A stretch of 64,000 nucleotides of DNA from DASXMR01 sp036495525 (GCA_036495525.1 DASXMR010000107.1:1-64000); one strand, 5' to 3'; positions 34,063-44,740 are shown, counted from the first letter of the stretch. The notes: generated by a model from the sequence alone, not told the origin. Numbers and translations: made by a program.

Positions 34063-35763
34063 TCAGCTGCTGGTCAGCAGCTGCCGCACCGTGGCCGCGG
34101 CTTCGGCGGCTGGCACGCGCTGTCGTTCCCCGGTTGCGCGGCTGGTGACCTCCACCACACCGCTGGCGAGGTCGCGGGTGCCGACGCTGACCCGCAGCGG
34201 GATGCCGGTGAGCTCGGCGTCCTTGTACTTCACCCCAGGCCGCTCGTCCCGGTCGTCGAGCAGCGCGTCGACGCCGGCCGCGATCAGCTCCTGATAGAGC
34301 GACTCGGCCGCCGCAGCTGCGTCCGCGTCCTTCGGGGTCAGCAGGATCACGGTCACCGATGCCGGCGCGACCCGGACCGGCCAGCACAGGCCGGCGTCGT
34401 CGTGATAGATCTCGGCGAGCACGGCGAGCGCCCGCTCCACGCCGATGCCGTAGCTGCCCATGATCGGCACCACCGGCGCTCCGTCGGGACCGCTGACCGT
34501 CGCGCCGAGCGCATTGGTGAACTTTCGGCCGAGCTTGAAGATGTGCCCGACCTCGATCGCCCGGACCTGCTCGAGCGCCGTGCCGCAGCGCGGGCACGCC
34601 TCGCCCGGGGCAACCTCGCGCAGGTCAGCCCAGAGCCCAGCGGATATATCGCGGGCGACATCGACACCGGTGAGGTGCACGTCGTCGGTGTTGGCGCCGG
34701 TGGCCATGTCCCGCCTGCCCCGAAGCGCCAGGTCGGCGATCACGGGCAGGTGCACGCCCACTGCGCCGAGGCTGCCGGGCAGCGCGCCGAGCGCTTCGCG
34801 GATCTCATCCGGGTGGGCGGGCCGGATCTCGGCCGCGCCGGTCGAGTCGACCAGCTTCTGGTCAGTGAGCTGATGATCGCCGCGCAGCAGCACCAGCGTC
34901 ATCTTCCCGTCGATGACCTGCACCAGCGTCTTGATCTGCCGGTCAGCCGGGATGCCGTGCCTGACCGCCAGGTCCTCAATGGTGCGCACGCCGGGTGTCG
35001 CCAGAGCGGCCGGCACGGCGGCGCCGTCGGCGTCCTCGACCGGCGGCAGCGCCGACGTAGCCTTCTCCAGGTTGGCCGCGTAGCCGCAGCCGGGGCACCG
35101 GACCACCCTGTCCTCGCCGGCTGGCGACGCGCACATGAACTCCAGCGAGTCGCTGCCGCCCATCGTCCCGTTGGACGCCTCTGCCGCAAATGCCGGGATG
35201 CCAAGCCGGGCGAAGATCCGCTCGTAGGCGCCTCGATGCGCCTCGAACGAGGCGTCGAGTCCCGCCTCGTCCAGGTCGAAGCTGTAGGAGTCCTTCATGG
35301 TGAACTCCCGCACCCGCATGAGCCCGCCCTTGGGCCTCGGCTCGTCGCGCAGCTTGAGCTGGAACTGGTACCAGGACTGCGGCAGGTCGCGGTAGGACGC
35401 CAGCTCCAGCGCCATGGTGGTGAAGATCTCCTCGTGGGTGAACCCGAGCACCATCGCAGCGCCCTTACGGTCCCGCAGCCGGAACATCTCCTCGCCGATG
35501 ATCTCCAGGCGGCCGCTCTTCTCCCAGATCTGAGCCGGGTGCATGGACGGCAGCAGGAACTCCTGCGCGCCGATCCCGTTCATCTCCTCGCGGATGATGC
35601 TGATGATCTTCGCGCGCACCCGGACAGCCAGCGGCAGCAGGCAGTAGTGACCGGACATGAGCTGACGGATGAACCCGGCACGCAGCAGCAGCCGGTGGCT
35701 CGCCGACTCGGCGTCAGCGGGATCCTCGCGCAACGTTGGAATGTGCAGCTGTGACCAGCGCAT
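34063..35763 (-). CDS. proS: Prolyl-tRNA synthetase, bacterial type with editing domain
   Basis: 566 residues, the usual bacterial length. Class II motif 1 at the N-terminus (RAGFIRQLMSGHYCLLPLAVRVRAKI), motif 2 FTMKDSYSFDLDEAGLD, and motif 3 in IPIMGSYGIGVERALAVLAEIYHD-type sequence (VVPIMGSYGIGVERALAV). An inserted domain between motifs 2 and 3 (about residues 225-400) is the Ala-tRNA(Pro) editing domain. The C-terminal anticodon-binding domain contains GIPLRVSVGTRDLASGVVEV. Essential in most bacteria, it attaches proline to tRNA(Pro). Single-gene unit, an ordinary housekeeping marker in this window. Confidence 0.96.
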   Translation of the reverse strand: MRWSQLHIPTLREDPADAESASHRLLLRAGFIRQLMSGHYCLLPLAVRVRAKIISIIREEMNGIGAQEFLLPSMHPAQIWEKSGRLEIIGEEMFRLRDRKGAAMVLGFTHEEIFTTMALELASYRDLPQSWYQFQLKLRDEPRPKGGLMRVREFTMKDSYSFDLDEAGLDASFEAHRGAYERIFARLGIPAFAAEASNGTMGGSDSLEFMCASPAGEDRVVRCPGCGYAANLEKATSALPPVEDADGAAVPAALATPGVRTIEDLAVRHGIPADRQIKTLVQVIDGKMTLVLLRGDHQLTDQKLVDSTGAAEIRPAHPDEIREALGALPGSLGAVGVHLPVIADLALRGRRDMATGANTDDVHLTGVDVARDISAGLWADLREVAPGEACPRCGTALEQVRAIEVGHIFKLGRKFTNALGATVSGPDGAPVVPIMGSYGIGVERALAVLAEIYHDDAGLCWPVRVAPASVTVILLTPKDADAAAAAESLYQELIAAGVDALLDDRDERPGVKYKDAELTGIPLRVSVGTRDLASGVVEVTSRATGERQRVPAAEAAATVRQLLTSS

Positions 35764-35986
35764 GCAAACAGCCTCGGCTCGGTTTCGCGGAGTGACTGGA
35801 AGACCTGAATTCTAGGAACCGGGGCCGCGGCACGCTCCTGCTTTTTGACTGGCGCCCAGCGAGGCCAGCCGTAGGCTCGGCTGGGCGCGGCGAGTCCGTT
35901 TGGCATGGACTTCTGACTATTACGTGATTAATCCCTTTAGTACGGCCCTGAGTTTTGCGTCGGTCGCGATCGGGAATCGATCAGTC

Positions 35987-36220
35987 ATGCGGACAGACCG
36001 GCCGGATCGCCGGGCGCTCGCCTTCACGATGGGCGTCGCGGCGATCTTCGACCTGACCGGAGCGACCATCTACCGGATCATCCGCCCACGCCTCCCGGCA
36101 ACCCCGCCGAGGGGCACGGACGCCGATCCCTTCACATCGGCGATGAGCACGATCATGGCGGCTCATCACGAGGCCGTCCTGCGTGCGCACGATGAGAGCG
36201 GTGTGACCTTACCCGCATGA
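35987..36220 (+). CDS. Small membrane-associated protein, translationally coupled to the next gene
   Basis: 77 residues if ATG 35987 is used; upstream in-frame TTG/GTG codons would extend it into an AT-rich promoter-like stretch. One predicted membrane helix (ALAFTMGVAAIFDLTGATIYRII) follows a basic N-terminus. The cytosolic tail is polar. Its TGA overlaps the ATG of 36217-36903 (ATGA), the best evidence that it is a real gene. Function unknown. Confidence 0.55.
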   Translation: MRTDRPDRRALAFTMGVAAIFDLTGATIYRIIRPRLPATPPRGTDADPFTSAMSTIMAAHHEAVLRAHDESGVTLPA

Positions 36221-36903
36221 ACCACACGGATCGCACCAGAACAGAAGATCCTCATGAGCCCGCGGCCAGCACGCAGCCGGCGGCAAGCGCGGCCGCAATC
36301 CCGCCGCAGGCTCCCCCGCCCCAGGCCCCCGCGCCGACGGCAGCACCCACTCCGGCTTTGCCCCCGCAGGTAGCCACTCCGGCGGACCCGGCTCGGCCGG
36401 TCACATCCTTCCCTGACGGCCAGCAGCCGCCAGGCACGCGCACAGCGGCCGCCGGGCCTGCCGCCGGCTATGCCCAGAGCCCGGCCGGCTCGGAAACCGG
36501 CCCGATTCCGCGCGCGCCAGCCGCGGCCTCGACCGGCGAGATGCCGTCGGTGGATCAGGCGATCGCGCTGCGCGAGCAGGCGCCCGAGCTGTACGAGCTG
36601 TGGCTGAAGATCGCCAAGGAGAAGGCCGCGACGGCGAACTACGTCGAGCGCGCGCCGTACGAGGTCCCTGAGCGGCTCGCGCAGAGCGGGCGGCCGCGGG
36701 CGCTGGGCGCGCTGATCATCGTGCTGTCCTTCTGCGGCTACCTGGCCTGGCTCGGCGGGCCAGGCCCGTACATCGCCGGCCTGATCGCGATCCTGGATCT
36801 GGGCGTGATGTTCGGCATGTTCTTCGGCCTGCGCCCGGAACGCCTGGCAGACAGCCCGCGAACCGACCGCGGCCACTTAGCGGCCGGTCCGGGCGTCGCC
36901 TGA
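36217..36903 (+). CDS. Two-helix membrane protein with long proline-rich N-terminus (DUF2335-like)
   Basis: 228 residues. Residues 1-105 are Pro/Ala-rich and disordered. Residues 110-160 form a charged helix (SVDQAIALREQAPELYELWLKIAKEKAATANYVERAPYEVPERLAQ). Two membrane helices follow (ALGALIIVLSFCGYLAWL and YIAGLIAILDLGVMFGMFFGL) and a short basic tail. The charged-helix-plus-hairpin layout resembles DUF2335 predicted membrane proteins. It starts inside the previous stop codon, so the two products may form a small membrane complex. Confidence 0.65.
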   Translation: MNHTDRTRTEDPHEPAASTQPAASAAAIPPQAPPPQAPAPTAAPTPALPPQVATPADPARPVTSFPDGQQPPGTRTAAAGPAAGYAQSPAGSETGPIPRAPAAASTGEMPSVDQAIALREQAPELYELWLKIAKEKAATANYVERAPYEVPERLAQSGRPRALGALIIVLSFCGYLAWLGGPGPYIAGLIAILDLGVMFGMFFGLRPERLADSPRTDRGHLAAGPGVA

Positions 36904-36952
36904 CAGCGCAAGCATCATCCAGGGCCGGGCCGCGCGCCCGAGGTAGATTGCC

Positions 36953-37924
36953 GTGGACAGTGCCCGCGCGCAGGGACGGCGCCCGCGCGCAGGAAGGACT
37001 GGGGGCCTGGTGGCGACGATCTCCGCAGCCGGGAGCCGGGCTGGCCTGAGCGGCCCGGCCCGGCGGCCGGCCCCAGAGCCGGGCGGGACGCCCGTCCCGG
37101 CGGTGAGCCGGCGCCGGGAGGTCGGCGGGACAAGCGCGCGCTCGCTGCTGATGACCGTGCTCGGCGAGTACGTGCTGCCGGGCGACACGGCAGTGTGGAC
37201 AATCAGCCTGGTTCGCGCCCTGGCCCTGGTCGGCGTCGAGGAGAAGTCGGCCAGGCAGGCGCTGGCCCGCAGCGCCGCCGAGGGCTGGCTGCACTCGGAG
37301 CGCAACGGCCGGCGGGTGCGGTGGGAGCTGACCGGCCACGGCAGGCAGCTGCTGTCCGATGGCGCCAGCCGGATCTACTCGTTCGGCCAGCAGCACGCCA
37401 GCTGGGACGGCCGGTGGCTGATGCTGCTGGTCAGCGTGCCGGAGGCCAAGCGTGACCTGCGGCACCAGCTGCGCACGCGGCTGACCTGGGCTGGCTTTGG
37501 CACCCCGGCGCCCGGCATCTGGCTCTCGCCCCAGCCGGCGCGTGAGACCGAGGCTCGGCGCATCCTCGCTGAACTTGGCCTGGCCGAGGCGTCGATGTCG
37601 TTCCTGGCCAGCTACGGATCGGTCGGCAGGCCGGCGACGGTCGTCCGCCTGGCCTGGGACCTGGACTCACTGACTGCCAGGTACGAGGCGTTCATCGCCG
37701 CGTTCGGCGGGCTGTCCCCGACCGCCAGCGCTGAGGTGTTCGCCGCGCAGACCAGGCTGGTGCACGAGTGGCGCCGGTTCCCGTTCCTTGACCCCCAGCT
37801 GCCGGGCGAGCTGCTGCCGCAGGGGTGGGCCGGAGCGTCGGCCGCCGAGCTGTTCCACGCCAGGCATGCCAGCTGGCGGGACGGAGCAGGCCAGCAATGG
37901 GAAGCACTGCTCAGCACGTCGTGA
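36953..37924 (+). CDS. PaaX-family transcriptional regulator
   Basis: GTG 36953 has GAGG 8 bases upstream; GTG 37010 is a shorter alternative. 323 residues with a disordered N-terminus of about 60. A winged-helix domain follows (ARSLLMTVLGEYVLPGDTAVWTISLVRALALVGVEEKSARQALARSAAEGWL), and then the PaaX central and C-terminal region (WDGRWLMLLVSVPEAKRDLRHQLRTRLTWAGFGTPAPGIWLSP). The family typically represses aromatic-acid catabolic genes and is released by an aryl-CoA such as phenylacetyl-CoA. Located directly upstream of boxC/boxB and a benzoate-CoA ligase on the same strand, it is likely to respond to benzoyl-CoA or a relative. Confidence 0.88.
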   Translation: MDSARAQGRRPRAGRTGGLVATISAAGSRAGLSGPARRPAPEPGGTPVPAVSRRREVGGTSARSLLMTVLGEYVLPGDTAVWTISLVRALALVGVEEKSARQALARSAAEGWLHSERNGRRVRWELTGHGRQLLSDGASRIYSFGQQHASWDGRWLMLLVSVPEAKRDLRHQLRTRLTWAGFGTPAPGIWLSPQPARETEARRILAELGLAEASMSFLASYGSVGRPATVVRLAWDLDSLTARYEAFIAAFGGLSPTASAEVFAAQTRLVHEWRRFPFLDPQLPGELLPQGWAGASAAELFHARHASWRDGAGQQWEALLSTS

Positions 37925-38045
37925 GCCGGCCACGCAGCCCGGCGAGCGCCAGGGCCGGCCGCAGCGGCGCGCCCTTACCAGCCATGGCCACTCGATTATC
38001 TACAGATACGCTGACCTTGCCCGAGAAGCTGTAGCACGTCAGTAT

Positions 38046-38085
38046 GAGACGACAGGGCGGCAGCCGAGACGACAGGGCGGCAGCC
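38046..38085. repeat. 20-bp direct tandem duplication upstream of boxC
   Basis: GAGACGACAGGGCGGCAGCC occurs twice without a mismatch (38046-38065 and 38066-38085), followed by GAG of a partial third copy. It ends 12 bases before the boxC start codon, overlapping the space where its ribosome binding site lies. A recent slippage duplication is likely. Confidence 0.9.
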
Positions 38086-38097
38086 GAGGAGCATGCG

Positions 38098-39939
38098 ATG
38101 AGCGCTACCGAGCACGACACCACCGCCAGGCCCGGCGCCGGCCGCAGGCATGACGGCAGGACCAGCCAAGACACCACAGCGAGCGCGGGCATCACGGCTA
38201 GTGCCGGCGCCGCGGGCAGCGGGGCGAGCGCGGGAGCCGTCGAGGCCGAGCACGCCGGCGGCAGCGAGCCGGAACCGGCCCTGCCCGAGGTCAGCTTCGA
38301 CACCGACCCGGGCCGGTACCGGCACTGGAAGCTCGCCGTCGACGGCCCCGTGGCGACGCTGTCGCTGGATGTCGCCGAGGATGGCGGCCTGGTGCCCGGC
38401 TACGAGCTGAAGATGAACAGCTACGACCTGGGCGTGCACATCGAGCTGCACGACGCGGTGCAGCGGCTCAGGTTCGAGCATCCCGAGGTCCGGGCCGTGA
38501 TCGTGACCAGCCTGAAGGAGCGGATGTTCTGCGCCGGCGCGAACATCCGGATGCTCGCCGAGTCCTCCCACGCCTGGAAGGTGAACTTCTGCAAGTTCAC
38601 CAACGAGACGCTCGCCGCGATCGAGGACGCCACCGCGTGCTCCGGCCAGACCTACCTAGCCGCGCTGAACGGCACCGCGGCCGGCGGCGGCTACGAGCTC
38701 GCGCTGGCCTGCGACCAGATCATCCTCGTCGACGACGGCTCCTCAGCGGTCGCGCTGCCTGAGGTTCCCCTGCTCGGTGTGCTGCCCGGCACCGGCGGGC
38801 TGACCAGGCTGGTGGACAAGCGCGGCGTGCGCCGGGACCGGGCGGACGTGTTCGCCACCACGGCGGAGGGCATCCGGGGCGAGAAGGCGGTCGCGTGGCG
38901 GCTCGCCGACGCTGCGGTCAGGGCGCGTGACTTCGACGCGGAGCTGAGTCGCCGGGCGCGCGGCGCCGCTGGGCGCTCTGGCCGCCCGGCTGAGGCGGCC
39001 GGGGTGCCGCTGCCGCCGCTGCACCGCTCCGCCGACGGGGACCGGGTCAGCTACGACCACGTCAGCATCGAGATCAGCCGGCCGGCGGGCACCGCGCGAC
39101 TGACCGTGACCGGGCCGGCCGCCGCGCCGCTAGACGTGGCTGAGCTGCACGCGCAGGGAGCAGGCTGCTGGCCGCTGGCGGCAGTGCGAGAGCTGGAGGA
39201 TGCGATCCTGCGGCTGCGCACCAATGAGAACGAGGTTGGCACCTGGCTGCTGCGGACCGCAGGCGACCCGCACGTCATGGCGGCCACCGCCGAGCTGCTG
39301 CTCGCGAACCGGGATGACTGGCTGGTCAACGAGATCATCCAGTACTGGAAGCGGACCCTGCGGCGGGTGGACGCCACCTCCAGGAGCCTGATCGCGCTGA
39401 TCGAGCCCGGCAGCTGCTTCGCCGGCCCGCTGCTCGAGCTGGCGCTCGCCGCCGACCGACAGTACATGCTCGACGGGGTGTTCAGCGAGGATGAGAGCCC
39501 TGCGCCGCCGGCGGCGATCCGGCTGGACGAGTTCAGCACCGGGCTGCTGCCAGGGTCAGCCGGAAGGTCGCGGCTGCAGGTCAGGTTCGCCACCGACGAG
39601 ACCGGCCTGGCCGCTGCCACGGCGGCGTCCGGCCGCTGGCTTGACGCGGCGCACGCGGCGGACCTGGGCCTGGTCACCGAGACGCCCGACGACCTCGACT
39701 GGGCCGACGAGATGCGGCTGGTCATCGAGGAGCGGGCCAGTTTCTCCCCTGACGCGCTGACCGGCATGGAGGCCAACTTGCGCTTCGCGGGCCCGGAGAC
39801 AGCGGAAACGAAGATCCTTGGGCGGCTGACGGCCTGGCAGAACTGGATCTTCCAGCGCCCTAACGCCGCTGGCCCGCGCGGTGCGCTGCGCCGGTACGGC
39901 ACCGGGCAGCGCGGTGACTACGACAGAAGGCGGGTGTGA
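38098..39939 (+). CDS. boxC: Benzoyl-CoA-dihydrodiol lyase (2,3-epoxybenzoyl-CoA dihydrolase)
   Basis: 613 residues from ATG 38098. A crotonase-fold protein: RMFCAGANIRMLAESSHAWKVNFCKFTNET and TYLAALNGTAAGGGYELALACDQIILVDD are the two oxyanion-hole segments, followed by ALPEVPLLGVLPGTGGLTRL. The long C-terminal half (NEIIQYWKRTLRRVDATSRSLIALIEPGSCFAGPLLELALAADR) is specific to BoxC. It opens 2,3-epoxybenzoyl-CoA to 3,4-dehydroadipyl-CoA semialdehyde and formate. About 65 N-terminal Ala/Gly/Thr-rich residues exceed known BoxC. It precedes boxB by one base. Confidence 0.92.
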   Translation: MSATEHDTTARPGAGRRHDGRTSQDTTASAGITASAGAAGSGASAGAVEAEHAGGSEPEPALPEVSFDTDPGRYRHWKLAVDGPVATLSLDVAEDGGLVPGYELKMNSYDLGVHIELHDAVQRLRFEHPEVRAVIVTSLKERMFCAGANIRMLAESSHAWKVNFCKFTNETLAAIEDATACSGQTYLAALNGTAAGGGYELALACDQIILVDDGSSAVALPEVPLLGVLPGTGGLTRLVDKRGVRRDRADVFATTAEGIRGEKAVAWRLADAAVRARDFDAELSRRARGAAGRSGRPAEAAGVPLPPLHRSADGDRVSYDHVSIEISRPAGTARLTVTGPAAAPLDVAELHAQGAGCWPLAAVRELEDAILRLRTNENEVGTWLLRTAGDPHVMAATAELLLANRDDWLVNEIIQYWKRTLRRVDATSRSLIALIEPGSCFAGPLLELALAADRQYMLDGVFSEDESPAPPAAIRLDEFSTGLLPGSAGRSRLQVRFATDETGLAAATAASGRWLDAAHAADLGLVTETPDDLDWADEMRLVIEERASFSPDALTGMEANLRFAGPETAETKILGRLTAWQNWIFQRPNAAGPRGALRRYGTGQRGDYDRRRV

Positions 39940-39940
39940 C

Positions 39941-41422
<1,482 letters not shown>

Positions 41423-41462
41423 TCCACGCCCCCGGCCCGCACCGAACCAGGCAGGTACACCC

Positions 41463-43127
41463 ATGAGCACCGGCGAACAGTTCAACGCCGCGCACTGGCT
41501 GCTCGGCCGGCACGCCGAGCAGTCGCCCGGCCGCATCGCGGTGACCGCCGTCGACCACGACGGCTCGGCGACCGACATCAGCTACGGCCAGCTGGACGAG
41601 CTGGCCTGGCAGGCAGCCGGGGCGCTGGTCGCGGCCGGGGTACGGGCCGAGGAGCGGCTGCTGCTGTGCATGGCCGACACGCCTGAGCTGCTGGCCCTGT
41701 TCCTCGGCGGGCTGTACCTCGGCGCGGTGCCGGTGCCGGTCAGCACCATGGCAACGGCGGCCGACCTGCGGACGCTGGCAGCTGACAGCCGCGCGGCACT
41801 CGTCGCGGTCAGCGCTGAATTCAGCGCGACGGCCGCCGGGACCGCCGGCCTGCCTGGCGTGCGCGACGTCGTCGTGGCCGGTCAGCCGGCCGACCTGGCA
41901 CCGCTGCTCAGCGCGGCCGGGCACGGCACGAGGGTGCAGACGCTGGCTGACTTCCTCACCGCTTCTGGGCCGGCCGAGCTGGCCAGCGCCCGCGCCGCTG
42001 AGCCGACACTGGCCGACAGCCCCGCGTTCTGGCTCTATACCTCGGGCACCACCGGGCAGCCGAAGGCGGCCATGCACCGGCACGGCGCGCTGCGGTCGAC
42101 CGCGCTCACCTATGGCGCGCAGGTGCTGGGCATCCAGCCGGATGACGTGTGCTACTCGGCCGCCAAGTTCTTCTTCGCCTACGGCCTGGGCAACACGCTG
42201 ACCTTCCCGTTCTCGGTAGGAGCGCGCAGCATCCTGGACCGGGCACGGGCCACCCCGCCGCGGCTGGCCGCGGTGCTCGCGGCAGCGAGGCCGACCGTGT
42301 TCTTCGGCGCGCCGACCGGCTACGCGGCGATGCTCGCCGCCGGGCTGCCAGCCGGCACCTTCGCCAGCGTGCGGCTCGGCGTCAGCGCCGGGGAATCGTT
42401 CCCGGCCGATCTTTACCAGCGCTTCAATGCTCACTTCGGCCTGGAGGTGCTCGACGGCATCGGCTCCACCGAGGCGCTGCACATCTTCCTGTCCAACCGG
42501 CCAGGCCGGGTACGGCCGGGCACGACCGGCGAAGTGGTGCCCGGATACCAGCTGCGGATCGAGGACGCAGAAGGCCAGCTAGTGCCGGAGGGCGAGCCGG
42601 GCAGCCTGTATGTCAAGGGCGACTCGACAGCCTCCGGCTATTGGTGCCGCAGCGAGGTCACCCGCCGGGTGTTTCGCGGCGAGTGGCTGCGCACCGGCGA
42701 CATCTACGCCCGCGACGCCGACGGCTACTACACCTGCCTGGGCCGCAGCGACGACGTGCTCAAGGTCGGCGGCATGTGGGTGTCACCGGCAGAGGTGGAG
42801 ATGCGGCTGCGCGCGCACCCGGGCGTCGAGCAGGCCGTGGTCGTCGCCATCCCGGACACCGACGGCCTGGACAAGCCGGTGGCCTGCGTGGTGGCCAGCA
42901 CGGGTGCCGAGCCGGACGAGGACGAGCTGATCTCGTTCTGCCGCGCCGGGCTGTCCGGGTTCAAGCGCCCGCGCCGGGTGCTTTTCCTGCCGGAGTTCCC
43001 GCTCACCGCCACCGGCAAGGTGCAGCGGTTCCGGCTGCGCGAGCACGCGCTCACGGTGCTGGCGGCCGCCGGCCAGCCAGCCAGCACCGTGGCGGACAGC
43101 ACCGCGGCGGACAGCGCAGCGGCGTGA
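41463..43127 (+). CDS. bclA: Benzoate-CoA ligase
   Basis: 554 residues from ATG 41463. Adenylate-forming motifs: P-loop LYTSGTTGQPKAAMHRH, A5-like DGIGSTEALHIFLSN, A7 GEWLRTGDIYARDADGYY, A8 GRSDDVLKVGGMWVSP and the C-terminal catalytic Lys in TATGKVQRFRL. GSTEALHIFLSN and FFAYGLGNTLTFPFSVG are characteristic of benzoate:CoA ligases. It activates benzoate (or a substituted benzoate) to the CoA thioester using ATP, supplying BoxB. The last 20 residues are an Ala/Ser/Thr tail. The next start overlaps its stop. Confidence 0.9.
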   Translation: MSTGEQFNAAHWLLGRHAEQSPGRIAVTAVDHDGSATDISYGQLDELAWQAAGALVAAGVRAEERLLLCMADTPELLALFLGGLYLGAVPVPVSTMATAADLRTLAADSRAALVAVSAEFSATAAGTAGLPGVRDVVVAGQPADLAPLLSAAGHGTRVQTLADFLTASGPAELASARAAEPTLADSPAFWLYTSGTTGQPKAAMHRHGALRSTALTYGAQVLGIQPDDVCYSAAKFFFAYGLGNTLTFPFSVGARSILDRARATPPRLAAVLAAARPTVFFGAPTGYAAMLAAGLPAGTFASVRLGVSAGESFPADLYQRFNAHFGLEVLDGIGSTEALHIFLSNRPGRVRPGTTGEVVPGYQLRIEDAEGQLVPEGEPGSLYVKGDSTASGYWCRSEVTRRVFRGEWLRTGDIYARDADGYYTCLGRSDDVLKVGGMWVSPAEVEMRLRAHPGVEQAVVVAIPDTDGLDKPVACVVASTGAEPDEDELISFCRAGLSGFKRPRRVLFLPEFPLTATGKVQRFRLREHALTVLAAAGQPASTVADSTAADSAAA

Positions 43128-43996
43128 TCGACGGGCGGCTGCTGGTCGACGCGCACACGCACGTCGCGCGCATCGGCACGCTGTCAGCCGACTGGCAGGC
43201 GTGGGCGCGGGCGTTCGGCACGGCGATACCGCTGCACGAGCTGTTCGACGGCGACGGAGTCCCCCGGCCGGCCGCGATCGACGCGCACTTCGAGGCCCAG
43301 GGCGCCGACCACGTGCTGCTGTTCTGCGAGTACAGCCCGAAGGCCACCGGAATCCAGCCGATCGAGGACGTGCTGCCGGTGGTCGAGGCGAACCCGGTCA
43401 GGTTCCGGCCGGTCGCGAACATCAACCCGCACCTGCACTACCCGGTAGCCGCCGAGCTGGCCAGGCAGGTGAGCCTTGGCGCCGTCGCGCTGAAGATCCA
43501 CCCGGTGCACGCCGGCTTCGAGGCCCGCGACCGGATGATGTACCCGGCCTACGCCTGGGCGGAGCAGCGCGAGCTGCCGGTCATCGTGCACTGCGGCACG
43601 TCGACGTTTTCCGGCTCGGCCAACGCCTACGCCGACCCGATCCTGCTGGACGAGGTGTTCCGCGACTTCCCCGGCCTGACCGTGGTGCTGGCGCACGGCG
43701 GCCGCGGCTGGTGGTACGACCAGGCCGCCTTCCTCGCGCTGATGCGGCCGACGGTGTGGCTTGAGGTGTCCGGGCTGCCGCCGCAGCGGCTCGGGCAGTA
43801 CTACGGCGGCTCGCTGCGCCGGCTCGCCGACAAGATGATCTTCGGAACGGACTGGCCAGGCATCCCCGGCGTGGAGCGCAATGCCCGCGCGCTGGAGAAG
43901 GTGCTGCTGGAAGCCGGCTGCACCAGCGAGCAGGTGGAAGCCGCCTGGGGCGGCAACGCGGCAAGGGTCTTCGGGCTGGCCGGCCGCCAGGCGTAG
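43124..43996 (+). CDS. Amidohydrolase-related metal-dependent hydrolase in the box cluster
   Basis: GTG 43124 overlaps the ligase stop (GTGA); the open frame extends far upstream only as a shadow. 290 residues of the ACMSD/amidohydrolase-2 TIM-barrel type. DAHTHV supplies the first metal ligands, ALKIHPVHAGF and LPVIVHCGTS the next His, LAHGGRGWW another, and MIFGTDWPGIPG the catalytic Asp. Family members decarboxylate or hydrolyse aromatic-derived carboxylates. Translational coupling indicates a role in benzoate or substituted-benzoate degradation, perhaps on a substituted substrate, but the reaction is unknown. It is not a standard box gene. Confidence 0.8.
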   Translation: MIDGRLLVDAHTHVARIGTLSADWQAWARAFGTAIPLHELFDGDGVPRPAAIDAHFEAQGADHVLLFCEYSPKATGIQPIEDVLPVVEANPVRFRPVANINPHLHYPVAAELARQVSLGAVALKIHPVHAGFEARDRMMYPAYAWAEQRELPVIVHCGTSTFSGSANAYADPILLDEVFRDFPGLTVVLAHGGRGWWYDQAAFLALMRPTVWLEVSGLPPQRLGQYYGGSLRRLADKMIFGTDWPGIPGVERNARALEKVLLEAGCTSEQVEAAWGGNAARVFGLAGRQA

Positions 43997-44416
43997 AGAT
44001 GCTCCAACCGCCGGGGAATGAACATGCGGCTTCTCGCGGGATCTATGCGGCCCGCCCCACGCCAGATCACCGGCGGGATACCGACCCTGCAAAGAGCCGG
44101 GCGTCGCGGCTGAGGCGCCCACATGCCCGCCAACCCGTATCGCCGCTCAGAACAGACGTAACCGATCCTGGGCCTGGTTGCAAAGTATGGTGACTATGCG
44201 CTCGCGAGCGGCAGCTGCCGTGCGCCAGCGTACTTCACTAGGGACCCGATAACTGGAACGATGTCAGACACGTCCGTTCACAGTCGCAGGTGCGAAGGCG
44301 GACACGGCGCGCAACGGCAGCGGCTGCCTGGGACGCAGTCTTTAAGGACCTGAGGTGGCCTCTCCCCCCGGCGGGTCCGCGCAGGTGAACGCCAACGGAA
44401 GTGCGGAGGATGACTG
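43997..44416. other. 420-base intergenic stretch upstream of the EACC1-caspase locus
   Basis: No gene is supported. Composition becomes less GC-rich towards the right. No tRNA or integrase-like sequence or flanking direct repeat was recognised that would mark an attachment site. The promoter of the downstream pair probably lies between 44170 and 44350; no convincing -10/-35 pair stands out. Confidence 0.5.
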
Positions 44417-44740
44417 GTGGCTAGCATCGAGTTCTCGTCGCCGGATCTGGATGAGTTGGATGCGCTCGATGCGGAGTTGCGGGGTATCGCGGGGCTAACC
44501 GTCGAGAGGATTTATGCCCCGCCGCAGCCCGGCGAGCAGGGAACGCTATTGGATTTCCTGACGGTTGCCTGCGAAGGTGGAGCTATAACCGCATTACTGC
44601 AGATCGTCAAGACTCTTGCCGAGTCACGTGGACCGAGGTTTTCTATGAGGATCCGCCACGGCCGCGATCGGCTAGAGGTGACATGCGACAATGTTGAAGA
44701 AGTGCTGCCTCTTGTGAGGAAGATGTTGGATGGATCATGA
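44417..44740 (+). CDS. Effector-associated constant component EACC1-like protein
   Basis: 107 residues from GTG 44417, with GGAGG 7 bases upstream. An acidic helix (SSPDLDELDALDAELRGIAG) is followed by the family pattern PGEQGTLLDFLTVACEGGAITALLQIVKTLAESRG. The C-terminal beta segment is FSMRIRHGRDRLEVTCDNVEEVLPLVRKML. EACC1 is the small invariant partner found beside diverse effectors (proteases, NTPases) in bacterial conflict systems described by comparative genomics; its biochemistry is unknown. Its last 11 bases overlap the caspase-EF-Tu gene in another frame, so the two are co-translated. Codon use is AT-richer than neighbours, suggesting horizontal transfer. Confidence 0.85.
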   Translation: MASIEFSSPDLDELDALDAELRGIAGLTVERIYAPPQPGEQGTLLDFLTVACEGGAITALLQIVKTLAESRGPRFSMRIRHGRDRLEVTCDNVEEVLPLVRKMLDGS

